Both the position numbers and the translations under genes were made by a program. 64,000 nt of DNA, from NCBI RefSeq assembly GCF_017304635.1, contig NZ_JAFKMA010000003.1, positions 5,001-69,000 of the forward strand. The letters run 5' to 3'. The notes below the pieces were generated by a model. That model did not search any database, had not been told where the DNA came from, and was given only the letters and a program-made list of their open reading frames with translations. Source of the stretch: Sphingomonas sp. (GTDB lineage: Bacteria > Pseudomonadota > Alphaproteobacteria > Sphingomonadales > Sphingomonadaceae). Positions 37,217 to 47,225 of this stretch are shown here, one piece after another; position 1 is the first letter of the stretch; each line of letters opens with the position of its first letter.

Positions 37217-37513
37217 ATGGCTCCAAACGATCTCGACGCGCTGCTTGAACTGGTTCACGACGAACAGAGCTTCGGCTCGTTCCTTCATGCTTTGGCGGCA
37301 GACTTCGACGCCGATCGGGAAATATATGAAGCAAATCCGGATGAATATAAGTATTCATCCGGGCCGCTTGGCTGGGAAGTGGGGACGATTTCGGATTTTC
37401 TCTATGGTGCGGCCGCTGAAGCGGGTCGGCGGCCGCCTCTCCGACCAGAAGTCGCTCAAAACCCGTGGAAGCGCTGCGCTGAAATGCTTCTTACAGCCAA
37501 AATAATGGAATAG
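37217..37513 (+). CDS. DUF7660-type small protein
   Basis: A 98-residue protein: LDALLELVHDEQSFGSFLHALAADF, then PLGWEVGTISDFLYGAAAEA, and ending NPWKRCAEMLLTAKIME. This order of an acidic helix, a G-W-E-x-G-T-I-x-D-F-L motif and a final W..A.xLxxAKxxE matches what I recall of DUF7660, often found beside immunity-like genes; no function is assigned. Composition is less GC-rich than that of its neighbours, suggesting acquisition. The ribosome-binding site is weak. Confidence 0.7.
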   Translation: MAPNDLDALLELVHDEQSFGSFLHALAADFDADREIYEANPDEYKYSSGPLGWEVGTISDFLYGAAAEAGRRPPLRPEVAQNPWKRCAEMLLTAKIME

Positions 37514-37579
37514 GATCGTCGGCTTAACCTGTCGGCCCTGTGATAGATCGAGCGGGTGTCGACGTCCGCAAATGGGTCG

Positions 37580-38071
37580 TTACCGGCCATCACCCTCCCC
37601 CCGATACACCATCGCCACGTTGCACCGCTCATACCGCGCGCCGAACTCCGCCATGATCCCCACGTCGTGGACGAACCCCAGCTTCTCATACAGATGCACA
37701 CCCGCGGCGCCCTTCGCGTTGCTGAGCAAATAGAGCCGGTCGCAACCCATCGCGAAGGCGCGCTCGATCGTGGCGCGGAGCAGGAACTCACCCGCCTTGC
37801 GCCCGCGCGCTTCGGGCATGACGCCCATCTTGGTCAGCTCGAACTGGCGCTCGCCGGTCTTTTGCAACGCGCAGGTGCCGACGATGCCGAGTTCGGGGTC
37901 CGCGACGAACAGGATCGCGCCACCGCGATCGACGATGCGGGCGCGCGGGTTCTCGAGCACGTCGATGTCGGTCGGCTCCAGCCGATACATGTCGGCGATC
38001 CACTGCGCGTTGATCCGGTAGAAATCGGGCGCGAGCGCGTCGCTGAATTCGTGCAGGGTGAAGTCGGTCAT
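37580..38071 (-). CDS. GNAT N-acetyltransferase
   Basis: A 163-residue GNAT protein. FYRINAQWIADMYRLEPTD near the N terminus is followed by the acetyl-CoA motif FELTKMGVMPEARGRKAGEFLLRATIERA and a final YLLSNAKGAAGVHLYEKLGF. Substrate unknown. It is divergently arranged with the M3 peptidase gene, 113 bases apart. Confidence 0.87.
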   Translation of the reverse strand: MTDFTLHEFSDALAPDFYRINAQWIADMYRLEPTDIDVLENPRARIVDRGGAILFVADPELGIVGTCALQKTGERQFELTKMGVMPEARGRKAGEFLLRATIERAFAMGCDRLYLLSNAKGAAGVHLYEKLGFVHDVGIMAEFGARYERCNVAMVYRGEGDGR

Positions 38072-38184
38072 CGCTACGGTCTGGCGTCGGCGGGCGACGG
38101 GCGCAAGCCGTCGAAATCGCGCTTCCCTTTCGGCGGCGCTCGCGACACAGTCGCGGCCATCATATCACTCCCCGAGGATCGACC

Positions 38185-40044
38185 ATGACCGCATTGTCCC
38201 GCCGTGAAGCCATCGCCGCCGCGGCGCTCGCCAGTACGGTCGCCGCGTTGCCGGCCTGGGCGCAAGCGACGGGCGGCGGCGCGCAATGGGATCTGGGCGA
38301 CCTCTACCCCAGCGACGCCGCGTGGGATGCCGCGCGCAAGGCCGCGCTGGCCGCGATCCCCGGACTCGCCAAGTATCAGGGCAAGCTGGGCGACAGCGCC
38401 GACACGCTCGCCGCCTTCCTGGTCGCGCAGTCCGACCTCGGCCGCACGATCGGCCGCATCTACACCTATGCCAGCCTGAAGGGGGACGAGGACCTCCGCG
38501 TCGCCGCCAATCAGGAGCACGAGGCGCAGGCGACCGATCTCTATACCGCGTTCGGCGAGGCGACCGCCTGGGCCAGCCCAGAAATCCTCAGCCTGGGCAA
38601 GGCGAAGATCGACCAGTTCGTCGCGAGCAACGCCACGCTGAAGAAGCGGTTCGACTTCGCGCTGGCCGATACCGAACGCCAGGCCGCCCACACGCTGACG
38701 CCGGAAAGCGAGGCAATCCTCGCCGGGGCCGGCGCGCCGCTGGCGGGGCCGGGCAATATCCGCGAGCAACTCGTCGCCTCCGACATTCCCTGGCCGACGA
38801 TCACGCTGTCGACGGGGAAGCAGGTGCGGCTCGACGACCAGGCCTATACGCTGACGCGCAACGCGCCCAACCGCGCCGACCGCAAATTGGTGTTCGACAC
38901 GTTCTGGGCCGAATACGGCAGGTTCCAGAGCTCGCTCGGCGCGGCCTATGCGTCGAAGATCAAGGCCGACATCTTCCGCAAGAAGGCGCGCAAATATCCG
39001 ACCTCGCTCGCGATGGCGCTGTCGGGCAACAACGTGCCGGAAGGGGTGTACCGCACGCTGGTCGCGGAGACCAACAACGGCCTGACTCAGCTTCACCGCT
39101 ATTTCGAACTGCGCCGCCGCCTGCTCGGCCTGCCCGACATGGCCTATTACGACATCTATCCGCCGCTGGTGCAGCTCGACAAGCGCGTGACGGTGCCGGA
39201 GATGCGCGGGATCACGATCGAGGCGGTCAAGCCGCTCGGCCCCGAATATGCCGAGATCTTCGCCAAGGCGACCGCGGGCAAGTGGATGGATCCTCTGCCC
39301 CGCCCCGGCAAGAAATCGGGCGCGTACATGAACCCCGGCGCGGCGTACGACGTGCATCCATATCTGCTGCTCAACCTGGGCGAGAATTACGACGGGCTGA
39401 CCACCTACGCCCACGAATGGGGCCATGCGATGCACTCGCTGCTCGCGAACAAATACCAGGTTTACGACAAGTCCGACTATCCGATCTTCACCGCGGAGAT
39501 CGCCTCGACCTGCAACGAGCAGTTGCTCGCCGCGTACATGGTCGCGAAGGCCAGGACCAAACAGGAGAAGATCTTCTACCTCGGCCAACAGCTCGAGAGC
39601 ATCCGCGGCACTTTCTACCGTCAGGCGATGTTCGCCGAGTTCGAGCTCGCCGCGCACGACAAGGCGGAGGCCGGCGAGGGCATGTCGGGCGAGAAGTTCA
39701 GCGCGATGTATCTCGACCTGTTGAAGCGCTATCACGGGCCGAAGGTCGCGATCTCCGACACCTATGCGTCGGAATGGGCGTATATCCCGCATTTCTACAA
39801 CAGCTTCTACGTCTATCAGTATGCGACCTGCATCTCGGCGGCGTCGTATTTCGCGCGGTCGATCCTGAAGGGCGGTGCGAAGGAGCGCGACAATTACCTG
39901 AGCGTGCTGAAGGCGGGTGGGTCGGACTATCCGTACGACATCCTGAAGCGCGCCGGCCTCGATATGGCGTCACCGGCGCCGTACCAGGCGGTGGTCGCGA
40001 CGTTCAAGGACACGCTCGACCAGGTCGAAGGGCTGATGGCGTGA
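38185..40044 (+). CDS. M3 family oligoendopeptidase (PepF-like), Tat-exported
   Basis: A 619-residue zinc oligopeptidase. The catalytic HEWGH is at residues ~410-414 (TYAHEWGHAMHSLLA), with the third ligand in TAEIASTCNE. The N terminus, LSRREAIAAAALASTVAALPAWAQA, is a plausible twin-arginine signal peptide (S-R-R-x-x-I plus AxA cleavage near residue 26), so the enzyme probably acts in the periplasm. Its TGA overlaps the GTG of the following DUF4142 gene. Confidence 0.93.
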   Translation: MTALSRREAIAAAALASTVAALPAWAQATGGGAQWDLGDLYPSDAAWDAARKAALAAIPGLAKYQGKLGDSADTLAAFLVAQSDLGRTIGRIYTYASLKGDEDLRVAANQEHEAQATDLYTAFGEATAWASPEILSLGKAKIDQFVASNATLKKRFDFALADTERQAAHTLTPESEAILAGAGAPLAGPGNIREQLVASDIPWPTITLSTGKQVRLDDQAYTLTRNAPNRADRKLVFDTFWAEYGRFQSSLGAAYASKIKADIFRKKARKYPTSLAMALSGNNVPEGVYRTLVAETNNGLTQLHRYFELRRRLLGLPDMAYYDIYPPLVQLDKRVTVPEMRGITIEAVKPLGPEYAEIFAKATAGKWMDPLPRPGKKSGAYMNPGAAYDVHPYLLLNLGENYDGLTTYAHEWGHAMHSLLANKYQVYDKSDYPIFTAEIASTCNEQLLAAYMVAKARTKQEKIFYLGQQLESIRGTFYRQAMFAEFELAAHDKAEAGEGMSGEKFSAMYLDLLKRYHGPKVAISDTYASEWAYIPHFYNSFYVYQYATCISAASYFARSILKGGAKERDNYLSVLKAGGSDYPYDILKRAGLDMASPAPYQAVVATFKDTLDQVEGLMA

Positions 40045-40625
40045 CACGTACCGCGATCGTGCTGCTGGCGGCGACCGCGCTTGCCGCGTGTTCGAAGGGC
40101 GAATCGGCCAACACGGTCGACGCGCCCGCCGCCCCCGCCCCGATCAACATGGCGGGCATGAGCGGCATGATGATGGGCGAGAAATTCAAGGCTGCGCAGA
40201 CCGCCGGGCAATCCTTCATCAACTCCGCCGCCGCCGCCGATGCGTTCGAACTGACGGCCGCGAGGATGGCGCTGACCGCCTGGCGATCGCCGCAGGTCAA
40301 GACGTTCGCCGCCGCGATGATCGCGGCACACGCGGCATCGGCCGCGAAACTGAAGACGGTGATGGCCGGGATGCACCCGCCGATGACGCCCGAGCTGCAT
40401 TTCACCAAGGCGCAGCAGGCGATGCTCGACGGGCTGAAGGGCAAGACGGGCGCGGCGTTCGATGCCGCCTATGCCGCCGCCGAGGTCGCGTCGCATCAGA
40501 ACACGGTGGGGGGCCTCACCTATTTCTCGCAGAACGGCAACGACTGGCCCGAGTTGAAGCAATATGCCGGCGCGTGGTTGCCGACCGAGGCAGAACATCT
40601 GCGGATGGCGAAGGGCTTGAAGTAG
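40041..40625 (+). CDS. DUF4142 lipoprotein
   Basis: A 194-residue lipoprotein. Its signal peptide ends in a lipobox (LLAATALAAC, Cys near residue 18). The DUF4142 helical domain includes FINSAAAADAFELTAARMALTAWRSPQVKTFAAAMIAAHAASAAKL. DUF4142 domains are ferritin-like four-helix bundles of unknown role. The GTG start at 40041 overlaps the upstream stop (GTGA). Confidence 0.86.
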   Translation: MTRTAIVLLAATALAACSKGESANTVDAPAAPAPINMAGMSGMMMGEKFKAAQTAGQSFINSAAAADAFELTAARMALTAWRSPQVKTFAAAMIAAHAASAAKLKTVMAGMHPPMTPELHFTKAQQAMLDGLKGKTGAAFDAAYAAAEVASHQNTVGGLTYFSQNGNDWPELKQYAGAWLPTEAEHLRMAKGLK

Positions 40626-40628
40626 GCT

Positions 40629-40682
40629 GGGACGACGCGGCAAAGTCGTGTCGTCGGTCGGCACCGGGGCGCCCCCGGCCGG
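40629..40682 (-). repeat. 3'-end palindromic repeat (family E)
   Basis: GACGACGCGGCAAAGTCGTG followed by TCGTCGGTCGG, then CCCCCGGCCGGG. It starts within 5 bases of the DUF4142 stop. Same family as at 22083, 43549 and 45733. Confidence 0.7.
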
Positions 40683-40719
40683 GATCGCCGCAGCACGCCG
40701 CGCCCGCGAATTAGCCGCA

Positions 40720-41784
40720 CTAATTCTTGGGTTCGCTCGCTTTCATCGCTTCGATCAGCTTCTTCACTTCCTGGCTGCGGCCGCGCGGCATCACCAATAC
40801 GTCGCGGCCGTTGGCGACGACGATCAGGTCGCTGACGCCGACCAGCGCGACGCGGACGCCGTCCGCGTGGATCAGGCTGTTCTCGGTCTCGACCGCGACG
40901 ACGTCGCCCTTGCAGACGTTGCCCGTCGCATCACAATGGCTGATCTCGTGCAGCGCATCCCAGCTGCCGACGTCGCTCCAGCCCATGCTGACCGGCACGA
41001 CGGCCACACGTTCCGCTTTCTCCATCACCGCATAGTCGATCGATTCGGAGGGGCTGGCCGCGAACGTCTCGGCATCGGGATAGACGCGATTGCCTTCGCG
41101 CGACGCCTTCAGCATCGCCTGTTGCGCGGCGTGCAGCATGTCGGGCGCATGTACCGCCAGCGCACCCAAAAACGCGTCGGCGCGGAACAGGAAGATACCG
41201 CCGTTCCAGACGTGGTCGCCCGCCGCCAGCATTGCCTCCGCCCGGTCGCGTGGCGGCTTCTCGACGAACTTGGCGACCTTGTGCACGCGCGGGCCGACGC
41301 TCTCGCCGACATGGATCCAGCCATAGCCGGTCTCCGGCGCGTGCGGGTCGATGCCGAACGTCACCAGCCAGCCCTGCTCGACCATCGGCAGCGCCGCGGC
41401 GATCGCGGCGTGGAAAGCGGGCGTGTCGGCGATGACATGGTCGGACGGCATCACCAGCAACGCGGCGTCCGAGTCCGCGGCCAGTGCGGCCAGCGCGATC
41501 GCCGGCGCGGTGTTGCGCGCGACCGGCTCTAGGATCAGCGTGCTCGCGGGATGGCCGATCGCCTCCAGCTGCGCGTCGATCGGGTCGGCGTGACGCGTAT
41601 TGGCGACGACGATCGGCGCCGCAAAGCCGTCGCTCGCCGTCCGCGCCGCGGTCAGTTGCAGCATGGTACGTTCGGCGGTCAGCGGCAGCAGTTGCTTGGG
41701 CGTTTCCGGCGTCGACATCGGCCACAGCCGCGTGCCCGATCCTCCCGACAGGATGACAGGAATGATCGTCGTCGCGTCAGGCAT
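40720..41784 (-). CDS. manC: Mannose-1-phosphate guanylyltransferase
   Basis: A 354-residue nucleotidyltransferase making GDP-mannose from mannose-1-phosphate and GTP for exopolysaccharide. The signature VILSGGSGTRLWPMS is at residue ~9, with PKQLLPLTAERTML, LLVMPSDHVIAD and FVEKPPRDRAEAMLAAGDHVWNGGIFLFRAD following. The C-terminal phosphomannose isomerase domain of bifunctional ManC/AlgA is absent. The start at 41784 fits the family; the longer frame to 41838 is rejected. Confidence 0.93.
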   Translation of the reverse strand: MPDATTIIPVILSGGSGTRLWPMSTPETPKQLLPLTAERTMLQLTAARTASDGFAAPIVVANTRHADPIDAQLEAIGHPASTLILEPVARNTAPAIALAALAADSDAALLVMPSDHVIADTPAFHAAIAAALPMVEQGWLVTFGIDPHAPETGYGWIHVGESVGPRVHKVAKFVEKPPRDRAEAMLAAGDHVWNGGIFLFRADAFLGALAVHAPDMLHAAQQAMLKASREGNRVYPDAETFAASPSESIDYAVMEKAERVAVVPVSMGWSDVGSWDALHEISHCDATGNVCKGDVVAVETENSLIHADGVRVALVGVSDLIVVANGRDVLVMPRGRSQEVKKLIEAMKASEPKN

Positions 41785-41866
41785 GCACGAATCCTTTTGG
41801 TGCCGGCAATGATCTAGGTAGTTCCCCGCCCGCAGCAAAACTCGTGAGGACGCGGTAAGTTGCGTG

Positions 41867-42622
41867 TCAGATGCCGCCGTCGGTCACGTCGCGGCCCGCG
41901 ATCGTCAATCGCCGGGTCAGGTCGGCGATCGTCGCGTCGACCAATACGGCATCGGGGCTGCGTACGACGAAATTCGCGCCGGTCCTTCCGTCGCGAAAGA
42001 ACGGATAGCTGCCGATCGCGACGCCCCCATGCGCCCGCTCGGTCTCGCGCAACAGGTCGGCGACTTCGCTTTCCGCGACCCAGCAGCCGATCGTCTTGCT
42101 GACCACCGGCCGGCCGCCCTCCAGCGTGCCGGTCAGCGCGTCGAGCATGCCCGCAGTGATGTGCGGCACGCCGGCCATGATGAAGACGTTGCCGATGCGG
42201 ATACCCGGCGCGCCCGATACCTTGTTCTCGATCAGGTCGGCGCCGTCCGGCACGCGCGCCATCCGCAGCCGCGCCGCGGTCGTCCCCCCGCGCGTTGCGT
42301 AATAGCGTTCGAGCACGGCGACCGCCTTGGGATGATGCACCACGCCGACGCCCAGCGCCGCGGCGATCGCGTCGACGGTGATGTCGTCGTGGGTCGGTCC
42401 GATCCCGCCGGTCGTGAACAGATAGTCGTTGCGCGCGCGCAGAGCGTTGACCGCCTCGACGATCGCGTCCTCACGGTCCGCCACCACGCGCACCTCCGCG
42501 AGCCGGATGCCCTGGACGTTGAGCCACGCGGCGATCTGCGCGACGTTCTTGTCCTGCGTCCGGCCGGACAGGATCTCGTCGCCGATCACCACCAACGCCG
42601 CGGTCCAGATGCGCTCGCTCAT
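41867..42622 (-). CDS. Competence/damage-inducible protein A N-terminal type (molybdopterin-binding fold)
   Basis: A 251-residue protein containing only the CinA N-terminal MoaB/Mog-like domain: ALVVIGDEILSGRTQDKN, FTTGGIGPTHDDITVDAIA, VFIMAGVPHITAGMLD. The C-terminal nicotinamide-nucleotide deamidase domain is missing, as in many stand-alone alphaproteobacterial homologues. In related proteins this domain hydrolyses ADP-ribose or NAD-type pyrophosphates, so a nucleotide-repair role is plausible. Divergent from map with 52 bases between the starts. Confidence 0.9.
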   Translation of the reverse strand: MSERIWTAALVVIGDEILSGRTQDKNVAQIAAWLNVQGIRLAEVRVVADREDAIVEAVNALRARNDYLFTTGGIGPTHDDITVDAIAAALGVGVVHHPKAVAVLERYYATRGGTTAARLRMARVPDGADLIENKVSGAPGIRIGNVFIMAGVPHITAGMLDALTGTLEGGRPVVSKTIGCWVAESEVADLLRETERAHGGVAIGSYPFFRDGRTGANFVVRSPDAVLVDATIADLTRRLTIAGRDVTDGGI

Positions 42623-42674
42623 GTCCGCTCGCTTAGCCTCGCAAAATCGCGCCGTCATCGCTATATCGCGCGCC

Positions 42675-43502
42675 ATGACCGAATACGTGACCGTGACCAG
42701 CGACGCGCATCTCGAGCGCAACGGCGCCATCAAGCTCTATAGCCGCGATGCCTTCGACGGCATGCACAAGGCCGGGCGCCTGGCCGCCGAGACGCTCGAC
42801 ATGCTGGTGCCGCATGTGGTGCCGGGGATGACGACGGGCGAATTGGACGACCTAATCCGCAATTTCATGGTCGCGGGCGGCGCGGCGCCGGCGACGCTCG
42901 GCTATCGCGGCTACACGCATTCGAGCTGCATCTCGATCAACCACGTCGTCTGTCACGGCATTCCGGGCGAGCGGCAGCTTAAGGACGGCGACATCGTCAA
43001 CATCGACGTGACGCCGCTGCTCGACGGCTGGCACGGCGACACCAGCCGCATGTACCTGGTCGGCGACACCGTCTCGATCAAGGCGAAGCGGCTGGTCGAC
43101 GTGACCTACGAATGCCTGATGCTCGGGATCGAGCAGGCCAAGCCGGGCAACACGATGGGCGACGTCGCGCATGCGATCCAGCGCCATGCCGAGGCGCACC
43201 GCTTCGGCGTCGTCCGCGATTTCTGCGGCCACGGCGTCGGCCGCCTGTTCCACGACGCGCCCGAAGTCGTCCATGTCGGCCGCCCCGGCACCGGCCCGGA
43301 ATTGAAGCCCGGCATGATCTTCACGATCGAGCCGATGATAAATATCGGCAAGCCCGACGTGAAGCTGCTCGACGACGGCTGGACCGCCGTCACCCGCGAC
43401 CGCTCGCTGTCGGCGCAGTTCGAGCACTCGATCGGCATCACCGAAGACGGATGCGAGATCTTCACGGCGAGCCCGGCTGGGTTCGATAAACCGCCATACT
43501 GA
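42675..43502 (+). CDS. map: Methionine aminopeptidase, type I
   Basis: Removes initiator methionine from nascent proteins. The 275-residue protein has the pita-bread fold with all five metal ligands in recognisable contexts: DIVNIDVTPLLDGWHGDTSRMY (two Asp), FCGHGVGRLFHDAPEV (His), MIFTIEPMI (Glu) and SAQFEHSIGIT (Glu). The start at 42675 (MTEYVTVTSDAHLERNGAI) agrees with family lengths. Confidence 0.97.
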   Translation: MTEYVTVTSDAHLERNGAIKLYSRDAFDGMHKAGRLAAETLDMLVPHVVPGMTTGELDDLIRNFMVAGGAAPATLGYRGYTHSSCISINHVVCHGIPGERQLKDGDIVNIDVTPLLDGWHGDTSRMYLVGDTVSIKAKRLVDVTYECLMLGIEQAKPGNTMGDVAHAIQRHAEAHRFGVVRDFCGHGVGRLFHDAPEVVHVGRPGTGPELKPGMIFTIEPMINIGKPDVKLLDDGWTAVTRDRSLSAQFEHSIGITEDGCEIFTASPAGFDKPPY

Positions 43503-43548
43503 GCGCCGGCAAGGAATTTAGCATAAGCTAAATTCGCGCTTGAGGCGC

Positions 43549-43606
43549 TCACGGCCGGCCTTGCTTCGGCAAGGACCGACGACGCGGCTTTGCCGCGGCG
43601 GACTTC
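43549..43606 (+). repeat. 3'-end palindromic repeat (family E)
   Basis: CGGCCGGCCTTGCTTCGGCA then AGGACCGACGACGCGGCTTT and GCCGCGGCG. Nearly identical to the copy at 45733-45785 and more diverged from those at 22083 and 40629. Confidence 0.8.
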
Positions 43607-43614
43607 GACGTCGT

Positions 43615-44173
<559 letters not shown>

Positions 44174-44176
44174 CCC

Positions 44177-44245
44177 GATCCGTCGCCCCGGCGAAGGCCG
44201 GGGCCTCTCAATTACTCAGCGACCCCGGCTTTCGCCGGGGTGACG
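44177..44245. repeat. Inverted REP pair between glnB and glnA (family C variant)
   Basis: GCCCCGGCGAAGGCCGGGGC and ACCCCGGCTTTCGCCGGGGT separated by about 18 bases, filling most of the 88-base glnB-glnA spacer. Such intra-operon palindromes often mark differential mRNA stability (family knowledge). Confidence 0.8.
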
Positions 44246-44261
44246 ACAAGAAGGAAACACC

Positions 44262-45674
44262 ATGGCGACGTCCGCGAACGACATCCTGAGCAAGATCAAG
44301 GAAGAGGAGATCGAGTGGGTCGACCTGCGCTTCACCGATCCCAAGGGCAAGTGGCAGCATCTGACGATGGTGTCGTCGGTGGTCGGCGAGGACGAGCTGA
44401 CCGACGGCTTCATGTTCGACGGGTCGTCGATCGAGGGCTGGAAGGCGATCAACGAGTCGGACATGATTCTGAAGCCGGATCTGGACGCGACATTCATCGA
44501 TCCGTTCTCGGCGACGCCGATGCTGATCCTGGTGTGCGACATCGTCGAGCCGTCGACCGGCGAGCTCTACGCTCGCGACCCGCGTTCGACCGCCAAGCGC
44601 GCCGAGGCGTATCTCAAGACCACGGGCATCGGCGACACCGTCTATGTCGGTCCCGAGGCCGAGTTCTTCATGTTCGACAACGTCCAGTTCGAGACGAGCT
44701 ATGCGCAGTCGTTCTACAAGATCGACGATATCGAACTGCCGACCAACAGCGGCCGCGATTATGAGGGCGGCAATCTCGGCCATCGTCCGCGCGCCAAGGG
44801 CGGCTACTTCCCGGTCGCACCGGTCGACTCGGCGGTCGATATTCGCGGCGAGATGGTCTCGACCATGCTCGAAATGGGCCTGCCCTGCGACAAGCATCAC
44901 CACGAGGTCGCCGCCGCACAGCACGAGCTCGGCCTGACCTTCGGCACGCTGACCCAGACCGCCGACCGCATGCAGGTGTACAAGTATGTCGTGCACCAGG
45001 TCGCGCACGCCTATGGCAAGTCGGCGACCTTCATGCCGAAGCCGATCAAGGAAGATAACGGCTCGGGCATGCACACCCACCTGTCGATCTGGAAAGGCAA
45101 GGAGCCGCTGTTCGCGGGCAACGGCTATGCCGGGTTGAGCGATATGTGCCTCTATTTCATCGGCGGCATCATCAAGCATGCCAAGGCGCTCAACGCCTTC
45201 ACCAACCCGACCACCAACAGCTACAAGCGGCTGGTGCCGGGCTACGAAGCGCCGGTGCTGCTGGCCTATTCGTCGCGCAACCGCTCGGCGTCGTGCCGTA
45301 TTCCGTACGGCACCGGCGCCAAGGCGAAGCGCGTCGAAGTGCGCTTCCCGGACGCGATGGCGAACCCGTATCTCGCGTACGCGGCGCTGTTCATGGCGGG
45401 CCTCGACGGCATCCAGAACCGGCTCCACCCGGGCGAGGCGATGGACAAGAACCTCTACGACCTGCCGCCCGCCGAACTCGCCGAAGTGCCGACCGTGTGC
45501 GGTTCGCTACGCGAAGCGCTCGACAGCCTGGAGGCCGATCACGACTTCCTGCTGAAGGGCGACGTGTTCTCGAAGGATCAGATCGAGGCCTATATCGAGA
45601 TCAAGCGCGCCGACGTCGCCCGGTTCGAGATGACCCCGAGCCCGGTTGAGTTCGATATGTACTACAGCGCGTAG
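44262..45674 (+). CDS. glnA: Glutamine synthetase, type I
   Basis: Forms glutamine from glutamate, ammonia and ATP. The 470-residue GSI-beta protein has [11 protein letters not shown], metal-binding [15 protein letters not shown]-binding [40 protein letters not shown], and the adenylylation Tyr in [12 protein letters not shown] near residue 397. It follows glnB after a REP pair and is terminated by a strong hairpin. Confidence 0.98.
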   Translation: MATSANDILSKIKEEEIEWVDLRFTDPKGKWQHLTMVSSVVGEDELTDGFMFDGSSIEGWKAINESDMILKPDLDATFIDPFSATPMLILVCDIVEPSTGELYARDPRSTAKRAEAYLKTTGIGDTVYVGPEAEFFMFDNVQFETSYAQSFYKIDDIELPTNSGRDYEGGNLGHRPRAKGGYFPVAPVDSAVDIRGEMVSTMLEMGLPCDKHHHEVAAAQHELGLTFGTLTQTADRMQVYKYVVHQVAHAYGKSATFMPKPIKEDNGSGMHTHLSIWKGKEPLFAGNGYAGLSDMCLYFIGGIIKHAKALNAFTNPTTNSYKRLVPGYEAPVLLAYSSRNRSASCRIPYGTGAKAKRVEVRFPDAMANPYLAYAALFMAGLDGIQNRLHPGEAMDKNLYDLPPAELAEVPTVCGSLREALDSLEADHDFLLKGDVFSKDQIEAYIEIKRADVARFEMTPSPVEFDMYYSA

Positions 45675-45732
45675 AGCCGACCACGTTCGGCCCTGCGCGA
45701 TCGAGGCGAAGCCGACGATCGCGACGCGCTGT

Positions 45733-45827
45733 ACGGCCGGCCTTGCTAAGGCAAGGACCGACGACGCGGCTTCGCTGCGGCGACACGGAAAAAAGGGCGC
45801 CCGGATCACGCCGGGCGCCCTTTTTTC
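45733..45827 (+). terminator. Family E repeat followed by intrinsic terminator after glnA
   Basis: 45733-45785 is a family E copy (CGGCCGGCCTTGCTAAGGCA...). It is followed at 45791-45827 by AAAAGGGCGCCCGG / CCGGGCGCCCTTTTTT, a strong GC stem with a T6 tract, a clear rho-independent terminator. Confidence 0.92.
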
Positions 45828-45896
45828 ATCGTGCAACATCTGCATCCACGATTGCATCGATTCAGCAATGTTTCGCCCCTGCAACGGGCGTATACG

Positions 45897-46712
45897 ATGG
45901 CTAGCGGCAACCGCCGCGCCACGCCGCTTGTCCGCGGCATCTTCGAGGCAAACGTGCTTCCCCTGACATGGCTGTTTTTCGCTGTGCCGACCGGCATCGC
46001 CCTGCTGCTCGCGCTTAAGTCGTTCGGCATCAACCAGGAATATGAGCGCGGCGTCGTCTTCCGGCTCGGGCGCCTGCAATCGAGCAAAGGACCGGGCTGG
46101 TTCTGGCTGATCCCGATCGTCGAACGCGTCGTGAAGGTCGACACGCGCACCATCACCTACGCCCTCGACGCGCAGGAGACGGTAACGCGCGACGGCGTGG
46201 CGGTGCGCGTGAATGCCGTCATCTGGTTCCGCGCGTTCGATCCGGCGGGGGTGGTCACGACGGTGACCAACTGGACTTCGGCGATCGTCCAGGCGGCCGA
46301 GACCGCCATGCGCGACGCGATCGGTCAGTCGGACCTCGACCAGATGCTGAAGGACCGTACCGTCATCAACGCGCGGCTGCTCGACCTGCTGACGTCGCGC
46401 TGCAACCGCTGGGGCGTCGAGTTCGATTCGGTCGAGATCAAGGACCTCGACATTCCGCCGCAGATGCAGCGCGCGATCGCCAAGGAGGCCGAAGCGATCC
46501 GCGAGAAGCGCGCACGCATCATCAAGGCGGAGGGCGAGCAGGAAGCGTCGCGCAAGCTGACCGAGGCGGCGGCCGAGATCGGCCGCGTCCCCGGCGCGCT
46601 GGAACTCCGGCGATTGCAGACGCTGACGGAGATCGGCGTCGAGCACAATTCGACTATCATCGCGATGTTCCCGACCGAATTGCTCGACGCGGCGAAGAAG
46701 CTGGCGGGCTGA
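45897..46712 (+). CDS. SPFH/band 7 protein (slipin)
   Basis: A 271-residue membrane-associated protein. One N-terminal hydrophobic hairpin (residues ~20-42) precedes the band 7 domain (INQEYERGVVFRLGRLQSSKGPGWFWLIPIVERVVKVD and VTRDGVAVRVNAVIWFR). A coiled-coil rich in A/E follows (KEAEAIREKRARIIKAEGEQEASRKL). Slipins organise membrane microdomains and often pair with NfeD, but no NfeD gene is adjacent. The start at 45897 gives a sensible family N terminus. Confidence 0.93.
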   Translation: MASGNRRATPLVRGIFEANVLPLTWLFFAVPTGIALLLALKSFGINQEYERGVVFRLGRLQSSKGPGWFWLIPIVERVVKVDTRTITYALDAQETVTRDGVAVRVNAVIWFRAFDPAGVVTTVTNWTSAIVQAAETAMRDAIGQSDLDQMLKDRTVINARLLDLLTSRCNRWGVEFDSVEIKDLDIPPQMQRAIAKEAEAIREKRARIIKAEGEQEASRKLTEAAAEIGRVPGALELRRLQTLTEIGVEHNSTIIAMFPTELLDAAKKLAG

Positions 46713-46791
46713 TCCCTGCGCGCGCCGGCCGGACTCCAGCGCGGTCATGTAGGCGAGTACCGCCACGGCGCGCGATCGCGCCGGGACAAAC

Positions 46792-46827
46792 AAAAAGGGG
46801 CACGGTCAGACCCCGCGCCCCTTTTTC
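46792..46827. terminator. Intrinsic terminator (bidirectional)
   Basis: AAAAAGGGGC...GCCCCTTTTT with a 15-base interior lies between the convergent slipin and GapR genes, with T-runs on both strands. Confidence 0.85.
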
Positions 46828-46880
46828 ATCGCTTCTCGCCGTTCTTAGGCCAATGCCGGCGCGGACCCCCGCGCCAGCGA

Positions 46881-47147
46881 TCACAGCATGCCCAGCGCCT
46901 GCATGTAGGTTTCGAGGATCGCTTCCTCCTCGTGATATTCCTCGCGCTTCTTCTTGCGGATCGACATGATCTTGCGGATCGCCTTGGTGTCGTACCCGCG
47001 GCTCTTCGCCTCGGCCATCACGTCCTTGATGTCGTCGGCGATGCCCTTCTTCTCTTCCTCGAGCCGCTCGGCGCGCTCGATCAGCAGCTTCAGTTCCTCG
47101 GCGGCGACGCGTCCGCCGCCCATGCCCTCACCACGTTCCTCGACCAT
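46881..47147 (-). CDS. gapR: GapR-family DNA-binding protein (DUF2312)
   Basis: An 88-residue all-helical protein with the GapR/DUF2312 pattern: [47 protein letters not shown], then a basic [24 protein letters not shown]. In Caulobacter GapR encircles overtwisted DNA ahead of forks and RNA polymerase. Length and key basic residues are conserved here. Confidence 0.93.
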   Translation of the reverse strand: MVEERGEGMGGGRVAAEELKLLIERAERLEEEKKGIADDIKDVMAEAKSRGYDTKAIRKIMSIRKKKREEYHEEEAILETYMQALGML

Positions 47148-47225
47148 AAATCCCCGTTAGATGAAAAGCGGCGCTCCGGGCGCTCGCAATGGAACCGGGG
47201 GCAATAGCCAGCACGCCCCGATTCG

